A stretch of DNA of 64,000 nt from Chondrus crispus (Eukaryota > Rhodophyta > Florideophyceae > Gigartinales > Gigartinaceae): the NCBI RefSeq assembly GCF_000350225.1, contig NW_005178983.1, forward strand, positions 1 through 64,000. Reading direction: 5' to 3'. Each line of letters starts with the position of its first letter. Position 1 is the first letter of the stretch. Both the position numbers and the translations under genes were made by a program. This document shows, one piece after another, positions 10,480-20,500 of this stretch. The notes under the pieces were generated by a model. That model saw nothing but the letters and a program-made list of their open reading frames with translations, was not told the DNA's origin and did not search any database.

Positions 10480-11225
10480 AAATGTGCTCCCACGGCTTGT
10501 CGGTGAAACATTTTCTCACAACGCACACTTGACTCGGTACCCCACAAATTTATCATACATCCCAAATTGCATCATTTTTACAGGTGGTCACCGACTGTAC
10601 TCGGAAAGCTGTTTAAGATATTTGCATGCTCGCACAACGCACCAATAGGGGGCTGCCCACTGCACCGCTTCATCCGTCAACCGACATTGAGCAACAACAA
10701 TTGGCAGTGTCAGCGAGGCCGTCGATCTCCCACACCCCCAGATTCTCGGCCCTTTCCGCATCATCTTCATCAATCGCCGTCCACCGCACTTTCTCGACCG
10801 TGCTCCTCCGTCTTCGAATTCGTCCCTGCGCTCCACCTCTGCTCCCCGCTTGCTGACAATGCCCCGCCTCCGGCCCCCCGCCTCGCCCCCCGCCTCGCCC
10901 CCCGCCTCGCCCCCCGCCTTCCGTCCCTTTCACGCACTTCTTTCCCCTCGATTCGCTCGCCCGCTGCCTGACCGCTGCCTGACGTGGGTCCCGATTCAAT
11001 TGCACTGACGTTCCTAACACTGGCGAAACAGCACACACTGGCAGCTCGCTTCCCCGCATTCACTTAAATACCATTCACCATGGCCGCCAACGCGATCCCG
11101 GATTTCTGGCTTGCCCCGTTTGTTTCCGATAATCGCTTTCTACTCTTGCTTTCTCGTTTTCACGTTTACCACCCGCCTTCCTTTCTCTTTACGTTTGCGA
11201 AACACTCACATCGCTCTTCGACACC
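10480..11225. promoter_or_regulatory. Bidirectional promoter region with 12-bp C-rich tandem repeat
   Basis: It separates two divergent long genes. A 12-bp unit (GCCCCCCGCCTC) is repeated about four times at 10872-10920. The right half is pyrimidine-rich on the plus strand, typical of 5' leaders. No TATA box was identified with confidence. Confidence 0.45.
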
Positions 11226-11229
11226 ATGA
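11080..11229 (+). CDS. Upstream ORF of 49 codons overlapping the next start codon
   Basis: The ATG at 11080 has a strong Kozak context (CACCATGG). The frame runs 49 codons to a TGA at 11227-11229, which overlaps the main ATG at 11226 as ATGA. The peptide is not recognised. The context suggests a regulatory uORF that could act by termination-reinitiation, if the transcript starts upstream of 11080. It might instead be non-transcribed DNA. Confidence 0.4.
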   Translation: MAANAIPDFWLAPFVSDNRFLLLLSRFHVYHPPSFLFTFAKHSHRSSTP

Positions 11230-14200
11230 ACTCCTTCTTCATGAACGCTCGATGCTTGGTCGCCTTGGCTCTGCTCTTCATACTCTTCATGACGCAGACC
11301 CACGCCTTTACGGAGGTCTTTGCCGTCACCAAGGATAACGACGAAAACTCGTACTATGTGGGAAATCAGGGCTCCAATTTCTACATTGGGAAGAGGGACA
11401 GTTTGTGCGGCTTCGTCTGGAAAAGCTCAGCTGGATCCACCACAGGCGACGATGATAACGATCGCAATGAAGAGATCTTGTACGACATCATTATGGGCAC
11501 CGAATCCAACATTTATGCTGTTGGTTCCACCAGGGGCAATTTCGAGTTTCCGGCACAGGAGCTGCCTAATCTCGATGCTGCCGTCCTTGTATACAGCCCT
11601 ACTGACGGCTCGGTCATCCGTCAGGCACAGTACGATGAGCCGGAAGGCTTTGACAATGTCGCTACGTCGCTCGCGCAAAAGCCAGATGGGACGCTTCTTG
11701 TCGCTGTCCTGGGGTCGGTCACCAATCTCGACCAAACCGCTGTTTTTGAGACACGGTTGTTGGAGGTCAACCCCTCTACTCTCGTTATTGATGCCATCCA
11801 CTCGATCGCCGTGACTACAACTGAGCTCGTAAGTGTTACCGGAGGTCCCAAGTTGCTGGATTTTGCTCACGATTCGGCCACAGACTCGATTGTCGCGGTG
11901 GGGCATATTCTGGGCAGGGGTATCCTTTGGCGGTACGACTTGTCCACCAAAGCAGTCACGGCCCAGGCCGAATGGGGTAATGTTTTTGGCAGCTTCCAGA
12001 CGAGCAGCTTTACTTCTGATGGCACAGGCTCGTTTTTTGTTGTCGGTTCGAGCTCAACGAACATCCTTGGGAATACTGATCTCGTCGGGATGGTCAGCTC
12101 GGAGCTCCACGCCTACGTCATCAAGTATGATGCTTTGACCACGTCCCCAACTGCCGCCACCTGGGTCCGTCAACTAGGCAGCACCGGCAGCAGCCAATCG
12201 GGAAATGACATCACCATTGATCCTGTGTCCATGCATCTCGTCGTCGTCGGAGCCTTCGATTCTAGCTTTGAAGTTGTTGACTCACAGACGTCGCAAACGT
12301 TCCAGGTCGAAGCCGAGTCGGACAATGGGCTGACGGACATTTTTGTATGGGTGTTGAACAAGGAATCTGGAGACTTTGTGGACGTGAGAAAATCGGATGC
12401 CGCTAGCACTGTGTCCGAGGATCGCGCCAACGTAGTACAGGTCCTGTCAAGTCAACGTGTCGACATCGGAGGCGTCATTAATGATGGAGTCGATGCAGAC
12501 CCTCTTGTGTGTGATGATTCCGCGCTGTCACCTAGCGTTACATCTTCACTGCCGAGTCCGAGTGAGAGCACTGTACCAAGTGTGAGTGCTCCTGCATCTA
12601 TCAGCGCGAGTCAAGTGCCGATTGGTAGTGCCTCCATCAGCTCAGGTGCCAGCTCGCCGTCAGCAAGCGCGGTGGCAAGTGCAAGTGTTCTGTTGCCGGT
12701 TACTTCAGAGACGCCGTCGGTCTCTCCGGCGTTTGGTTCGTCTGTCAGTCCTCAAGCTTCGGGCAGTATTCTGCTGCCTCTGATTTCCGCCACTCCATCG
12801 ACATCTCCTGGCTCGCAGGTATCGGTGAGCCCGCAGGTGACGGGGAGCATCTTCGTGCCATTGATCTCGAGTACGCCGTCGCCTACTGCTACGGGTCCTT
12901 CCATGAGTGCAGCGTCTTCGGGAAGTGTGTTGGTGCCCCTCATCTCGGCCACACCGTCCGCCACACCGTCCCACTTCATGCAGCTGATTTCTCCGACTGC
13001 GATTCCCGCTTCTGGAATAGAACCTGAGATGTCGGATGAAGGCCCAGCCCCGTCACAGTTGTTGCCTGGGGAAGTGATGCCCACGGCGTTGCCCGTGATC
13101 TTTATTTCTGCTACGCCATCCCCGCTTGGATCACTGTCATCATCGGCAGTGCAACCTCCCGCCACCTCTGTTGAATTGGATATGGAAATAGTGGACATGA
13201 GTGTCGCACCGTCTGCAGAATCGCTCTTAGAACCCGCGCCATCCAGGCTTCCAGTTTTATCCACTTCTGTTATGCCATCTGGGACAACCCAAGTGGTTTC
13301 GCCGATTACTACTGCGCCTGTTGAGACGGGGGTGGAAAAGGTCCCGAGTGGAGGTGTGATCGTTTCAGCAGAACCTTCAACGGTAGTAGAAGCATCGGTG
13401 CTTCCGACTGTGTCCGTTTCGACGACACCAACAACGGCTGCTTCTGAAGAGTTTCCATCTTCAACTGAGGTGGTTTCAGGGGGAGTGTTCGAGCCTGTGG
13501 CATCGTCCATGGCATCGCCCATGCCATCTGAAGAGTTTCCATCTTCAACTGGGGTGGTTTCAGGGGGAGTGTTCGAGCCTGTGGCATCGTTCATGCCATC
13601 GCCCATGCCATCGTTACTAGCCGAAGAAAGTCCGATATCACTGTCGGCTTCCATGAATGCAGAAAGCTCTGCATTTGAGATGGGGGCAAGTGCGCTCGCA
13701 GAGGCATCGCGAGGTTCAGTTGTGGTGTTTTCGCCTTCAGTTGCAGGGGCGAGCGGAAATGGAAGACCGGAATCTGATGGAGACAGAGAAGAAGTCATTG
13801 GGGAAGGGACTCCAGGAATGGAGGCAAGTCGGCGACCATCGAAGGAACCGAGGGTGTCACAAGAATTCATGCCTGGCGGGGGAAGCAGTCTGGACGCTTC
13901 TTTTGAACCGCAACCGTCGGAACTACCGTTTCCGATAGACGTTCCGATAGACGAAGTGGAGGCATCGCGCGGTGCTGAATCGAGTGATACGGAAGGCATG
14001 GGCAGTCCTGCTGTGTCCCTGGATGGCGGAATGGATGCTTCGGCGACACCCGAACTGATTATGGCATCCCTACCGGGTGTGTTGGAGGCAAGCCCTCGGC
14101 AGTCCAGGAATCCTCGTCCTGAAGAAACAGAGGCCGACGAATCGATTGGAGCGAGTGCTGAGGCCTCGAGTTTGGACAACGGCGACGGCCGGGATGAGAA

Positions 14201-16604
14201 GCCACCGTCTGATGAACCTACGGAGATCGAGCCAACGGACATGGCCCCTTTTTCGGGTGAGGCCTTGGCATCGCCGCTTGTAGTGGATACGGCGCTTCCA
14301 AGACCAAGCCCAAGCATTGCAACAGGACCACAACCGTCGAGCCTAGTGCAACTGGAAGTGTCTCCGGTCGGTCCTATGCCTTTGCCGACGTTGTCTCCAA
14401 GCAGCAGCTTTAGGCCTTCACTCACGGTGAGTCCGGCAGAGAAGCCTCGGGCCAGCGTAGCGTTACCAAGATCACCGCGTCCGGGAGCGTCAGCGGAGCT
14501 CACGAATGGTGTGAGTCCTGGAGTTTTTGAAATGACGGTTTCGCCTGAGGTGATGCCAGAACGCAGCCCGCGTGGGTTTGAGGGAGTATTTGAGTCTCCT
14601 TCTGTATCAGAGCCATGGATTACAGCTCCAAGTGTGACTGTTGAATATAGCGATGATCTGCTACCTTCCGGTGAAGAATCGGATGGTCTAGATGGCCTGG
14701 ATGGTCTAGCTACCCCTCTGATACCTAGCAATTTGGCATCATTAGCACCGACCAGCGCATCGCCATTTGTCAGCCCTACCGTCACAGTCACAGTATTAGA
14801 AGAAACGGTGACGACCAGCGCGATACCTCGTGGGTCAGGAAGACCTGGGGAATCAATTTCACAAACAAGCCCGAGCTCCTCAACTTCGAAGGTCATAGAG
14901 GTGGTGCCGTCGGCGACACCGTCGTTAGTACCGGGGAGAAGCTTGATTTCAAGTCCCAATCCGGATTCGAGCTCGACACCTGGAGGTGCGACGGGAAGCC
15001 CTTCGAACGTTGAGATTTCTATACCTGCGGCTTCGGCGCCCGGCGTCTCCGTCACTTCTGCTCAGCGAGAGCCACCAGAGACACCAAGGCAGTCGACAAG
15101 TGTACGCGCTGTGGAGGCATCACGGACTCCGCTACCGTTGTTTACTGGTAGCCCACTACTGTCACCGACTGGGGCACCGCTGCCGTCATCAAGCGTTGTT
15201 GCAATTGTACCGACCGAGACCCCAACACCCCTATCAAGTGTGAACGACTTCTCGCCGACACGGACGCCTACTCCTTCATCAAGTGTCAATGAAGCCCCAC
15301 CGATCAGGACACCAACACCAATACCAACACCAACGCCAACACCAACGCCAACACTAACGCCAACACCAACACCAACACCAAAACCAGCGCCTTCATCAAG
15401 TTTCGATGAAAACCTACCGACTCAAACACCGATCCCTTCTTCAAGTGTTTCGGAAACCCTTGCAACCGGGAATCCTACGCCTTTACCAAGCGGAACCGAA
15501 ATCGTACCGACCCAGACACCGATACCTTCCTCGAGTATCAACAGCATACTACCCACGATAACAGCAACGCCTACGTTAAGTATGGTCACAATGCTACCCA
15601 CGAGGACATCTATTCCATCAACGAGTTTCAACCCAATAGGACCGAGTGTATCACCAGCTGCAGCGCAGGTTTCCATCTCAGCTTCACCAGTTTCTCCGAG
15701 CCGACCTGCAGATGTTGACGACTCGCCTGATTTATCTTCCGACCCACCGACTCCCGTTGCCCCGTCATCTGAAGTCGACGTTCCCAATCCTGTGAAAGCG
15801 ACTGACGAAGAAGACCCAGGATCATCTCCGGAAGCGCAGATACTGGGAACGCCGGAGGGAGTGGCAGTCTGGTCGCCGGTGCCGAGCGAAGAATATGTTC
15901 CCTTGTTTCCGTGTGCGGATTACGGCCTGGTCCATGACATGCGAGAGCTCAACCACACAAACAATTATCAAAGGGTGTCGATGCAAATTCAGGTGGCCGG
16001 CCCGAACGTAACGAATACTTGTGGGCTGACGGAGAGGGTGTTGGAGAGGTTTCTCAACTTCAGTGCCGCGAATACGCAATCGAATGCGAGGCAATGGTAC
16101 GTCACCCGAGTTGAGGATGGACCAGCTGTTTACAGTGGACAGTTTTCGCTGGTGACGATTGTTGAGCCCGACGAGTTTGGAAGCGTGAATGAAACGGGCA
16201 GCCCATCGCCATCGGCAACAGCGAAAGCAGCGGAGCTGTATCGAGGATCTGTGATATTTGCAGTGGTGGCATACATGAAACCAGCGTCTGTGGATCTGGC
16301 AGCAGGGTCCTACATGGACTACGTGATGTCTCAAAGAATTGTGTACGCCCTTCAAGACCAAGGATTTAGAGACATTCTTTGGACCGGAATGCTGATGAGC
16401 CCACAGCTTTTGGACTTGAGGACAGCCAGTGTCGAGGATTCGGAAGAGAAGGGAAGTAATATTGGAGGTACGATCGGGTTGGTGTGCCTTGGGGTTGTAG
16501 GCGTTGTGGTGCTAGCAATATTTGTTGTTAAGGACAGCTCTCTAGGTGGGGTGGCAAGTGCAGCAGCTGCTAACGCACCTACTACCGGGGATGAAATGGC
16601 TTGA
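11226..16604 (+). CDS. Secreted or type I membrane protein, propeller-like head and Ser/Pro/Thr stalk, 1792 aa
   Basis: The N-terminal ~28 residues form a signal peptide (CLVALALLFILFM core). Residues ~30-430 contain recurring units such as NDITIDP..LVVVGAF that resemble SBBP-type beta-propeller repeats. Residues ~430-1560 are a Ser/Pro/Thr/Val-rich, probably O-glycosylated stalk. It contains a 28-aa tandem duplication and a TP-dipeptide array. A globular region (~1560-1740) with N-glycosylation sequons (NHT, NVT, NFS) precedes one transmembrane helix (~1754-1776) and a short tail. This is the architecture of a cell-surface or cell-wall protein. The function is not known. The intact 5.4-kb frame without introns argues for a real gene. 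A uORF overlaps the start codon. Confidence 0.8.
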   Translation: MNSFFMNARCLVALALLFILFMTQTHAFTEVFAVTKDNDENSYYVGNQGSNFYIGKRDSLCGFVWKSSAGSTTGDDDNDRNEEILYDIIMGTESNIYAVGSTRGNFEFPAQELPNLDAAVLVYSPTDGSVIRQAQYDEPEGFDNVATSLAQKPDGTLLVAVLGSVTNLDQTAVFETRLLEVNPSTLVIDAIHSIAVTTTELVSVTGGPKLLDFAHDSATDSIVAVGHILGRGILWRYDLSTKAVTAQAEWGNVFGSFQTSSFTSDGTGSFFVVGSSSTNILGNTDLVGMVSSELHAYVIKYDALTTSPTAATWVRQLGSTGSSQSGNDITIDPVSMHLVVVGAFDSSFEVVDSQTSQTFQVEAESDNGLTDIFVWVLNKESGDFVDVRKSDAASTVSEDRANVVQVLSSQRVDIGGVINDGVDADPLVCDDSALSPSVTSSLPSPSESTVPSVSAPASISASQVPIGSASISSGASSPSASAVASASVLLPVTSETPSVSPAFGSSVSPQASGSILLPLISATPSTSPGSQVSVSPQVTGSIFVPLISSTPSPTATGPSMSAASSGSVLVPLISATPSATPSHFMQLISPTAIPASGIEPEMSDEGPAPSQLLPGEVMPTALPVIFISATPSPLGSLSSSAVQPPATSVELDMEIVDMSVAPSAESLLEPAPSRLPVLSTSVMPSGTTQVVSPITTAPVETGVEKVPSGGVIVSAEPSTVVEASVLPTVSVSTTPTTAASEEFPSSTEVVSGGVFEPVASSMASPMPSEEFPSSTGVVSGGVFEPVASFMPSPMPSLLAEESPISLSASMNAESSAFEMGASALAEASRGSVVVFSPSVAGASGNGRPESDGDREEVIGEGTPGMEASRRPSKEPRVSQEFMPGGGSSLDASFEPQPSELPFPIDVPIDEVEASRGAESSDTEGMGSPAVSLDGGMDASATPELIMASLPGVLEASPRQSRNPRPEETEADESIGASAEASSLDNGDGRDEKPPSDEPTEIEPTDMAPFSGEALASPLVVDTALPRPSPSIATGPQPSSLVQLEVSPVGPMPLPTLSPSSSFRPSLTVSPAEKPRASVALPRSPRPGASAELTNGVSPGVFEMTVSPEVMPERSPRGFEGVFESPSVSEPWITAPSVTVEYSDDLLPSGEESDGLDGLDGLATPLIPSNLASLAPTSASPFVSPTVTVTVLEETVTTSAIPRGSGRPGESISQTSPSSSTSKVIEVVPSATPSLVPGRSLISSPNPDSSSTPGGATGSPSNVEISIPAASAPGVSVTSAQREPPETPRQSTSVRAVEASRTPLPLFTGSPLLSPTGAPLPSSSVVAIVPTETPTPLSSVNDFSPTRTPTPSSSVNEAPPIRTPTPIPTPTPTPTPTLTPTPTPTPKPAPSSSFDENLPTQTPIPSSSVSETLATGNPTPLPSGTEIVPTQTPIPSSSINSILPTITATPTLSMVTMLPTRTSIPSTSFNPIGPSVSPAAAQVSISASPVSPSRPADVDDSPDLSSDPPTPVAPSSEVDVPNPVKATDEEDPGSSPEAQILGTPEGVAVWSPVPSEEYVPLFPCADYGLVHDMRELNHTNNYQRVSMQIQVAGPNVTNTCGLTERVLERFLNFSAANTQSNARQWYVTRVEDGPAVYSGQFSLVTIVEPDEFGSVNETGSPSPSATAKAAELYRGSVIFAVVAYMKPASVDLAAGSYMDYVMSQRIVYALQDQGFRDILWTGMLMSPQLLDLRTASVEDSEEKGSNIGGTIGLVCLGVVGVVVLAIFVVKDSSLGGVASAAAANAPTTGDEMA
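13443..13610 (+). repeat. 84-bp in-frame tandem duplication
   Basis: Two copies of a 28-codon unit beginning SEEFPSST (13443 and 13527) within the stalk of the surface protein. They differ at a few bases, so this is a fairly recent duplication. Confidence 0.8.
15303..15391 (+). repeat. Thr-Pro microsatellite (ACCAAC/ACCAAT hexamers)
   Basis: A run of near-identical hexamers encodes a Thr-Pro dipeptide array in the surface protein. It is likely length-polymorphic. Confidence 0.75.
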
Positions 16605-17360
16605 GAAACGTCAAAGAAGTGTACACGTGATACAATATAATATATAGAAACGATAGCTCTGAAAGCTTACCGTCGTCCCCTTCGATAGGGCGCGGTGCCC
16701 ATGAATGTATTTATTGGTGTTAAACAAAGTGTGTATTTATGTTGAACATCTTGTGTGTTAGTAAGGCCCTGATGTCTCTCATATCTTTCATGAATATTCA
16801 CATAGCAGATCGTTTCCAAGGACGCATCCCTCGTGCATTGATAGTTATTGACTTGGGCGTTTGGTGTGCAGAAAAGAGGGGGAAGAATTGAAGCCACACA
16901 AGGACGGCAATACCATAGTCCTCCTTGTCGATGGTTGGTCGTGCGATTCCTCGAATGGAAGGATTGCTGCCAATGTTGATGATATCATATTGTAGTAACA
17001 GGGAAGTTTTCCGTGTGACAGTTATTGACGAGGCGTGTGTAGCTGTTGGGCGTTAAGGTAGAAAACCGTCGACTGCAAAACCGCCCTGTGTAGCATTCCA
17101 CAGCTGTCATGCTTTCATTTTACCCATTATGAATCCGGGGCATCGTTCTTTTTACAACATTTGCCTACTCTGTATTGCTGCTACATATTGAACATGCTTC
17201 ACTCTGCCAACTTACACATATCCTTCCTTCTCCCAGTAACCAGCTACAATGCGAAAGTTCTTCCTCCTCATTCATTTTCAGAAGCTGTAAAAGACGAGAG
17301 CAGCCGGGTAAGCGCATGTTACCGTTCGATTCTGGGGTATGGCGGTTCTCAACGTTGGTG
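16605..17360. other. Intergenic region, no gene seen
   Basis: About 750 bp of A/T-rich DNA between the surface-protein gene and the Copia insertion. AATATAATATATAG soon after the stop codon (about 16636) could belong to the polyadenylation region. No convincing frame. Confidence 0.45.
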
Positions 17361-17519
17361 TGTCATGATTCCCATGTACAGCACACACACCTAGGACACG
17401 CATACACGCACCACAGGTGTCACCCAGATAGACAGCGGCGCCGTGCCTCCGCCGCCGCCTCTTATTAGAGCCTCGTCCGCTAGCCTCAGTAAAACAGAGT
17501 CATCGTTCCTTGCACCACA
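17361..17519 (+). repeat. 5' LTR (159 bp)
   Basis: Begins TGTCATGATTCC and ends CCTTGCACCACA, identical to 22209-22367. It is 55 bp shorter at its 5' end than the 3' LTR. Confidence 0.9.
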
Positions 17520-20500
17520 GGTTATGGTCCCGAACCGCATTCCACAACCGCAACACGATCACAGACCGCCCATCCGAAGATCACCACGCCTCTCACAAGG
17601 CGCACCATCTTCCCCTGCAACCCCTGGCAGCCACCCCGCCAGCCTGCAGTATATTCCCCCATCCTCGGACCCTGCCTCGCCTCCGCCCCACTGCGTAGAG
17701 AGCTGTAGAGCAAACCCGAACAATCCGGATCTTCCAACCCCGCCTCCGCCCCGCTGCGTAGAGTGCCGCACCAAAGAACCCACACCCCCGGATCTTCCAA
17801 CCACGCCTCCGCACACCAGCGTCGAGAGCCCTAACACCCAGTCGCCCCCTCCCGCGACCCCACCATCCTCGTCCTACACAGCCGCCCATTCCACACTGCG
17901 ATCCCCCACCACCCCGAACATGGATCTGCCAACCGAACTTCCCTCATCGGCACGCCGCACTTCCCCATTCTACGGCCACCTCCCCACCCTTCTTCCAGCA
18001 GGCACCAACTTCCACCTCTGGCGGCAAGCCCTGCACGACATCGCCGTGATCAACGACGCCCAACATACCTTAGACAAGACATACATCCCACCCCCATCTA
18101 CAACCGCAGAACACGTGCAGTACCTAAAAGACTGCGCATCCATCCGCATGCTGATCACAAATAGCCTTCCGCAACACCTCGCGGAGACCACGGACTTGAC
18201 CTTCGACACCTCCCCCGCCGAGCTCCTGTCCGCTGTCCAAGCACACTTCACCGACAGCTCCCCCACCACCCACCTCCTACTCAGGCAAGAAGCAGACCGC
18301 CTCCAGTTCACACCAGACATAACGGTAGACGACTACATCAACAAGCACAGAGCGCTCCGCATGCGCATGCGTCTCGCCAAATACCCCCACATATCCCCAG
18401 ACGAAACCGTCACCGTGGACGCAATAATCAAAGGCCTTGAACACCACCCCACCTTCAAGCACCTACCCGATACCTGGACAGAAACAGCATCCGTCCCCAC
18501 CACTGTACTCGAAATATCACAACGGCTCAACGCCGTACAAGCCCGCACCACCGCACGACAGGGCAACATCACACCAACCCCACAAGGGCTACCCGCAGCT
18601 GCCCCCCGCGAAGCGAAACGCGAACCCCCTACACGACCCCGTGGCCGTAATAGAAGACGAGGGCAACCCCGAGGATTGTGGTACAACCCACCATGGGCAC
18701 ACCCCGCACCATCCTATACCCCGTACCCCACTCATCCAACCCAACACTGGCCAGCACCACCGCAGTGGCACCCCATCCCCGCACAGGCAGACCAACCCCA
18801 GAGACGCACCGCCCCAAGCCGGACAACCAAAGCACAGCATGCCGCCACAGACCACACTGAATACCCACCGGATGAGATGCACGCCTTCCACTCCGACCTC
18901 CAGAGCGACCACGACGGTATGAACTATATCCTCGACTCAGGCGCCAGCCCCACGCACATAACCAAGGCCACACCCAACATGCGCCCCCTCACAAGGCGTA
19001 TTATTACTAACACCGCGACATCCTCCACGTCGGCCGCGACACACTCTGGCACCCTGCAGATCAAAACCAACAAGAATAGAACGCTCACCATACCAGCGAT
19101 CGCAAACCCCGCAATTCGCCAGAACCTCCTCTCCGTGCACGACATCGCACGCCGATACGGAGCCGTCACCTTCCGACCCCACAATGCAGCAATAATCTCC
19201 ACCAACAAGAACCCCCCGGAAATAATTGCCACAGCACGCGTTAAAAATGGGCTCTACATCCTTAACCCACCAAACCACCCTCCGCATGCACACGCAGCGC
19301 GCACAACCCCGCGCAAACGCACTCAACACCTCAAAAAAAATTCCGGCAATACTCCCGCGGACCCCCAAGCAGAGCGGCTCTCCCCCTCCCACTCTCCACC
19401 GGCAATAACTCCGCTCCCATCCCCAAAAAAGCGCACCCCCCCTATGAAAGGCATGCACAACCCCGCCCCCCACCCCCCAACCCCGCGCAGCACCGCACTG
19501 GATCACGCCTTCCACCACTGGCACATGATCCTTAACCACGTGCGACCCGCCACCATCCAAACAATGGCACTCAAGGGCCTCCTGCCCAACATACCGCCAT
19601 CACTCGCGCGATATGCCCCAAAAATTACCTGCCCCAGCTGTGCGCATGCAAAACAACGGTTTCGCCCCCACAAACCCACAACTCACAGATACCCCACAGG
19701 ATTCTCCCTGAGCAGTGACATCTGCGGCCCGATCGCCCCACCGTCAAGACAAGGCAATAAGTACGTCCTCACAGTGCTGGACACCAGGACCAGATACCTC
19801 ATCACCGACTTCATGCCCACCCGTGTCCACACGCCACAACGCCTTGACTACATCCTCACAGCCATAAAAAACAGCACCGGACACACACCACAAGTCCTCC
19901 GAACAGACAACGCGCTGGAATATCTATCCGCAACAGCCATACACACATACCAAAAACACAATACCACGCACTCAACCACTATCCCTTACACCCCCCAGGA
20001 AAACAGCTTAGCTGAACGCATCAACAGCACGCTCTTCAACGCCGCCCGTGCAGCACTACACCACAGTGGCCTCAGCCACCACCACTGGGAGGACGCCGTC
20101 CGTGATGCCACATTCAAATACAACCACACCATGCATCACGGAACACACGCACTCCCAGCCACCGAATGGCACAACGCCATCCCTGCTATTCCCCGATTCC
20201 ACATATTCGGACAACTGGGAACAACCCCAGACCTTCGGCAACGTGCAAAAATCCCTAAACTCCAATCCCGTTCACGCACAGTACGATACCTGTTCCCCAC
20301 CGACGATAATCACTTCACAGTCATGGATGTCACAACCTCCAAAATACACCGCATACGTGCCATCGACTTTCACCCCTATTTCGCCAACCAGGATCCAACC
20401 GCCACCTCCGCAGCCGCATTCAAGGCATACAGCCCACACAAGACACCACAGTCAATTTCTGTGTCCACCCCCGCACCCCTCAACCGCGGACAAGCTACAA

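Noticed and set aside
12752-15055. 767-codon open frame on the minus strand
   Set aside because: It lies wholly inside the Ser/Pro/Thr-rich stalk of the plus-strand gene; biased codons there leave the antisense frame free of stops, and its peptide is low-complexity.
17522-19560. Many minus-strand Gly/Val/Arg frames
   Set aside because: Shadows of the C-rich Copia polyprotein.
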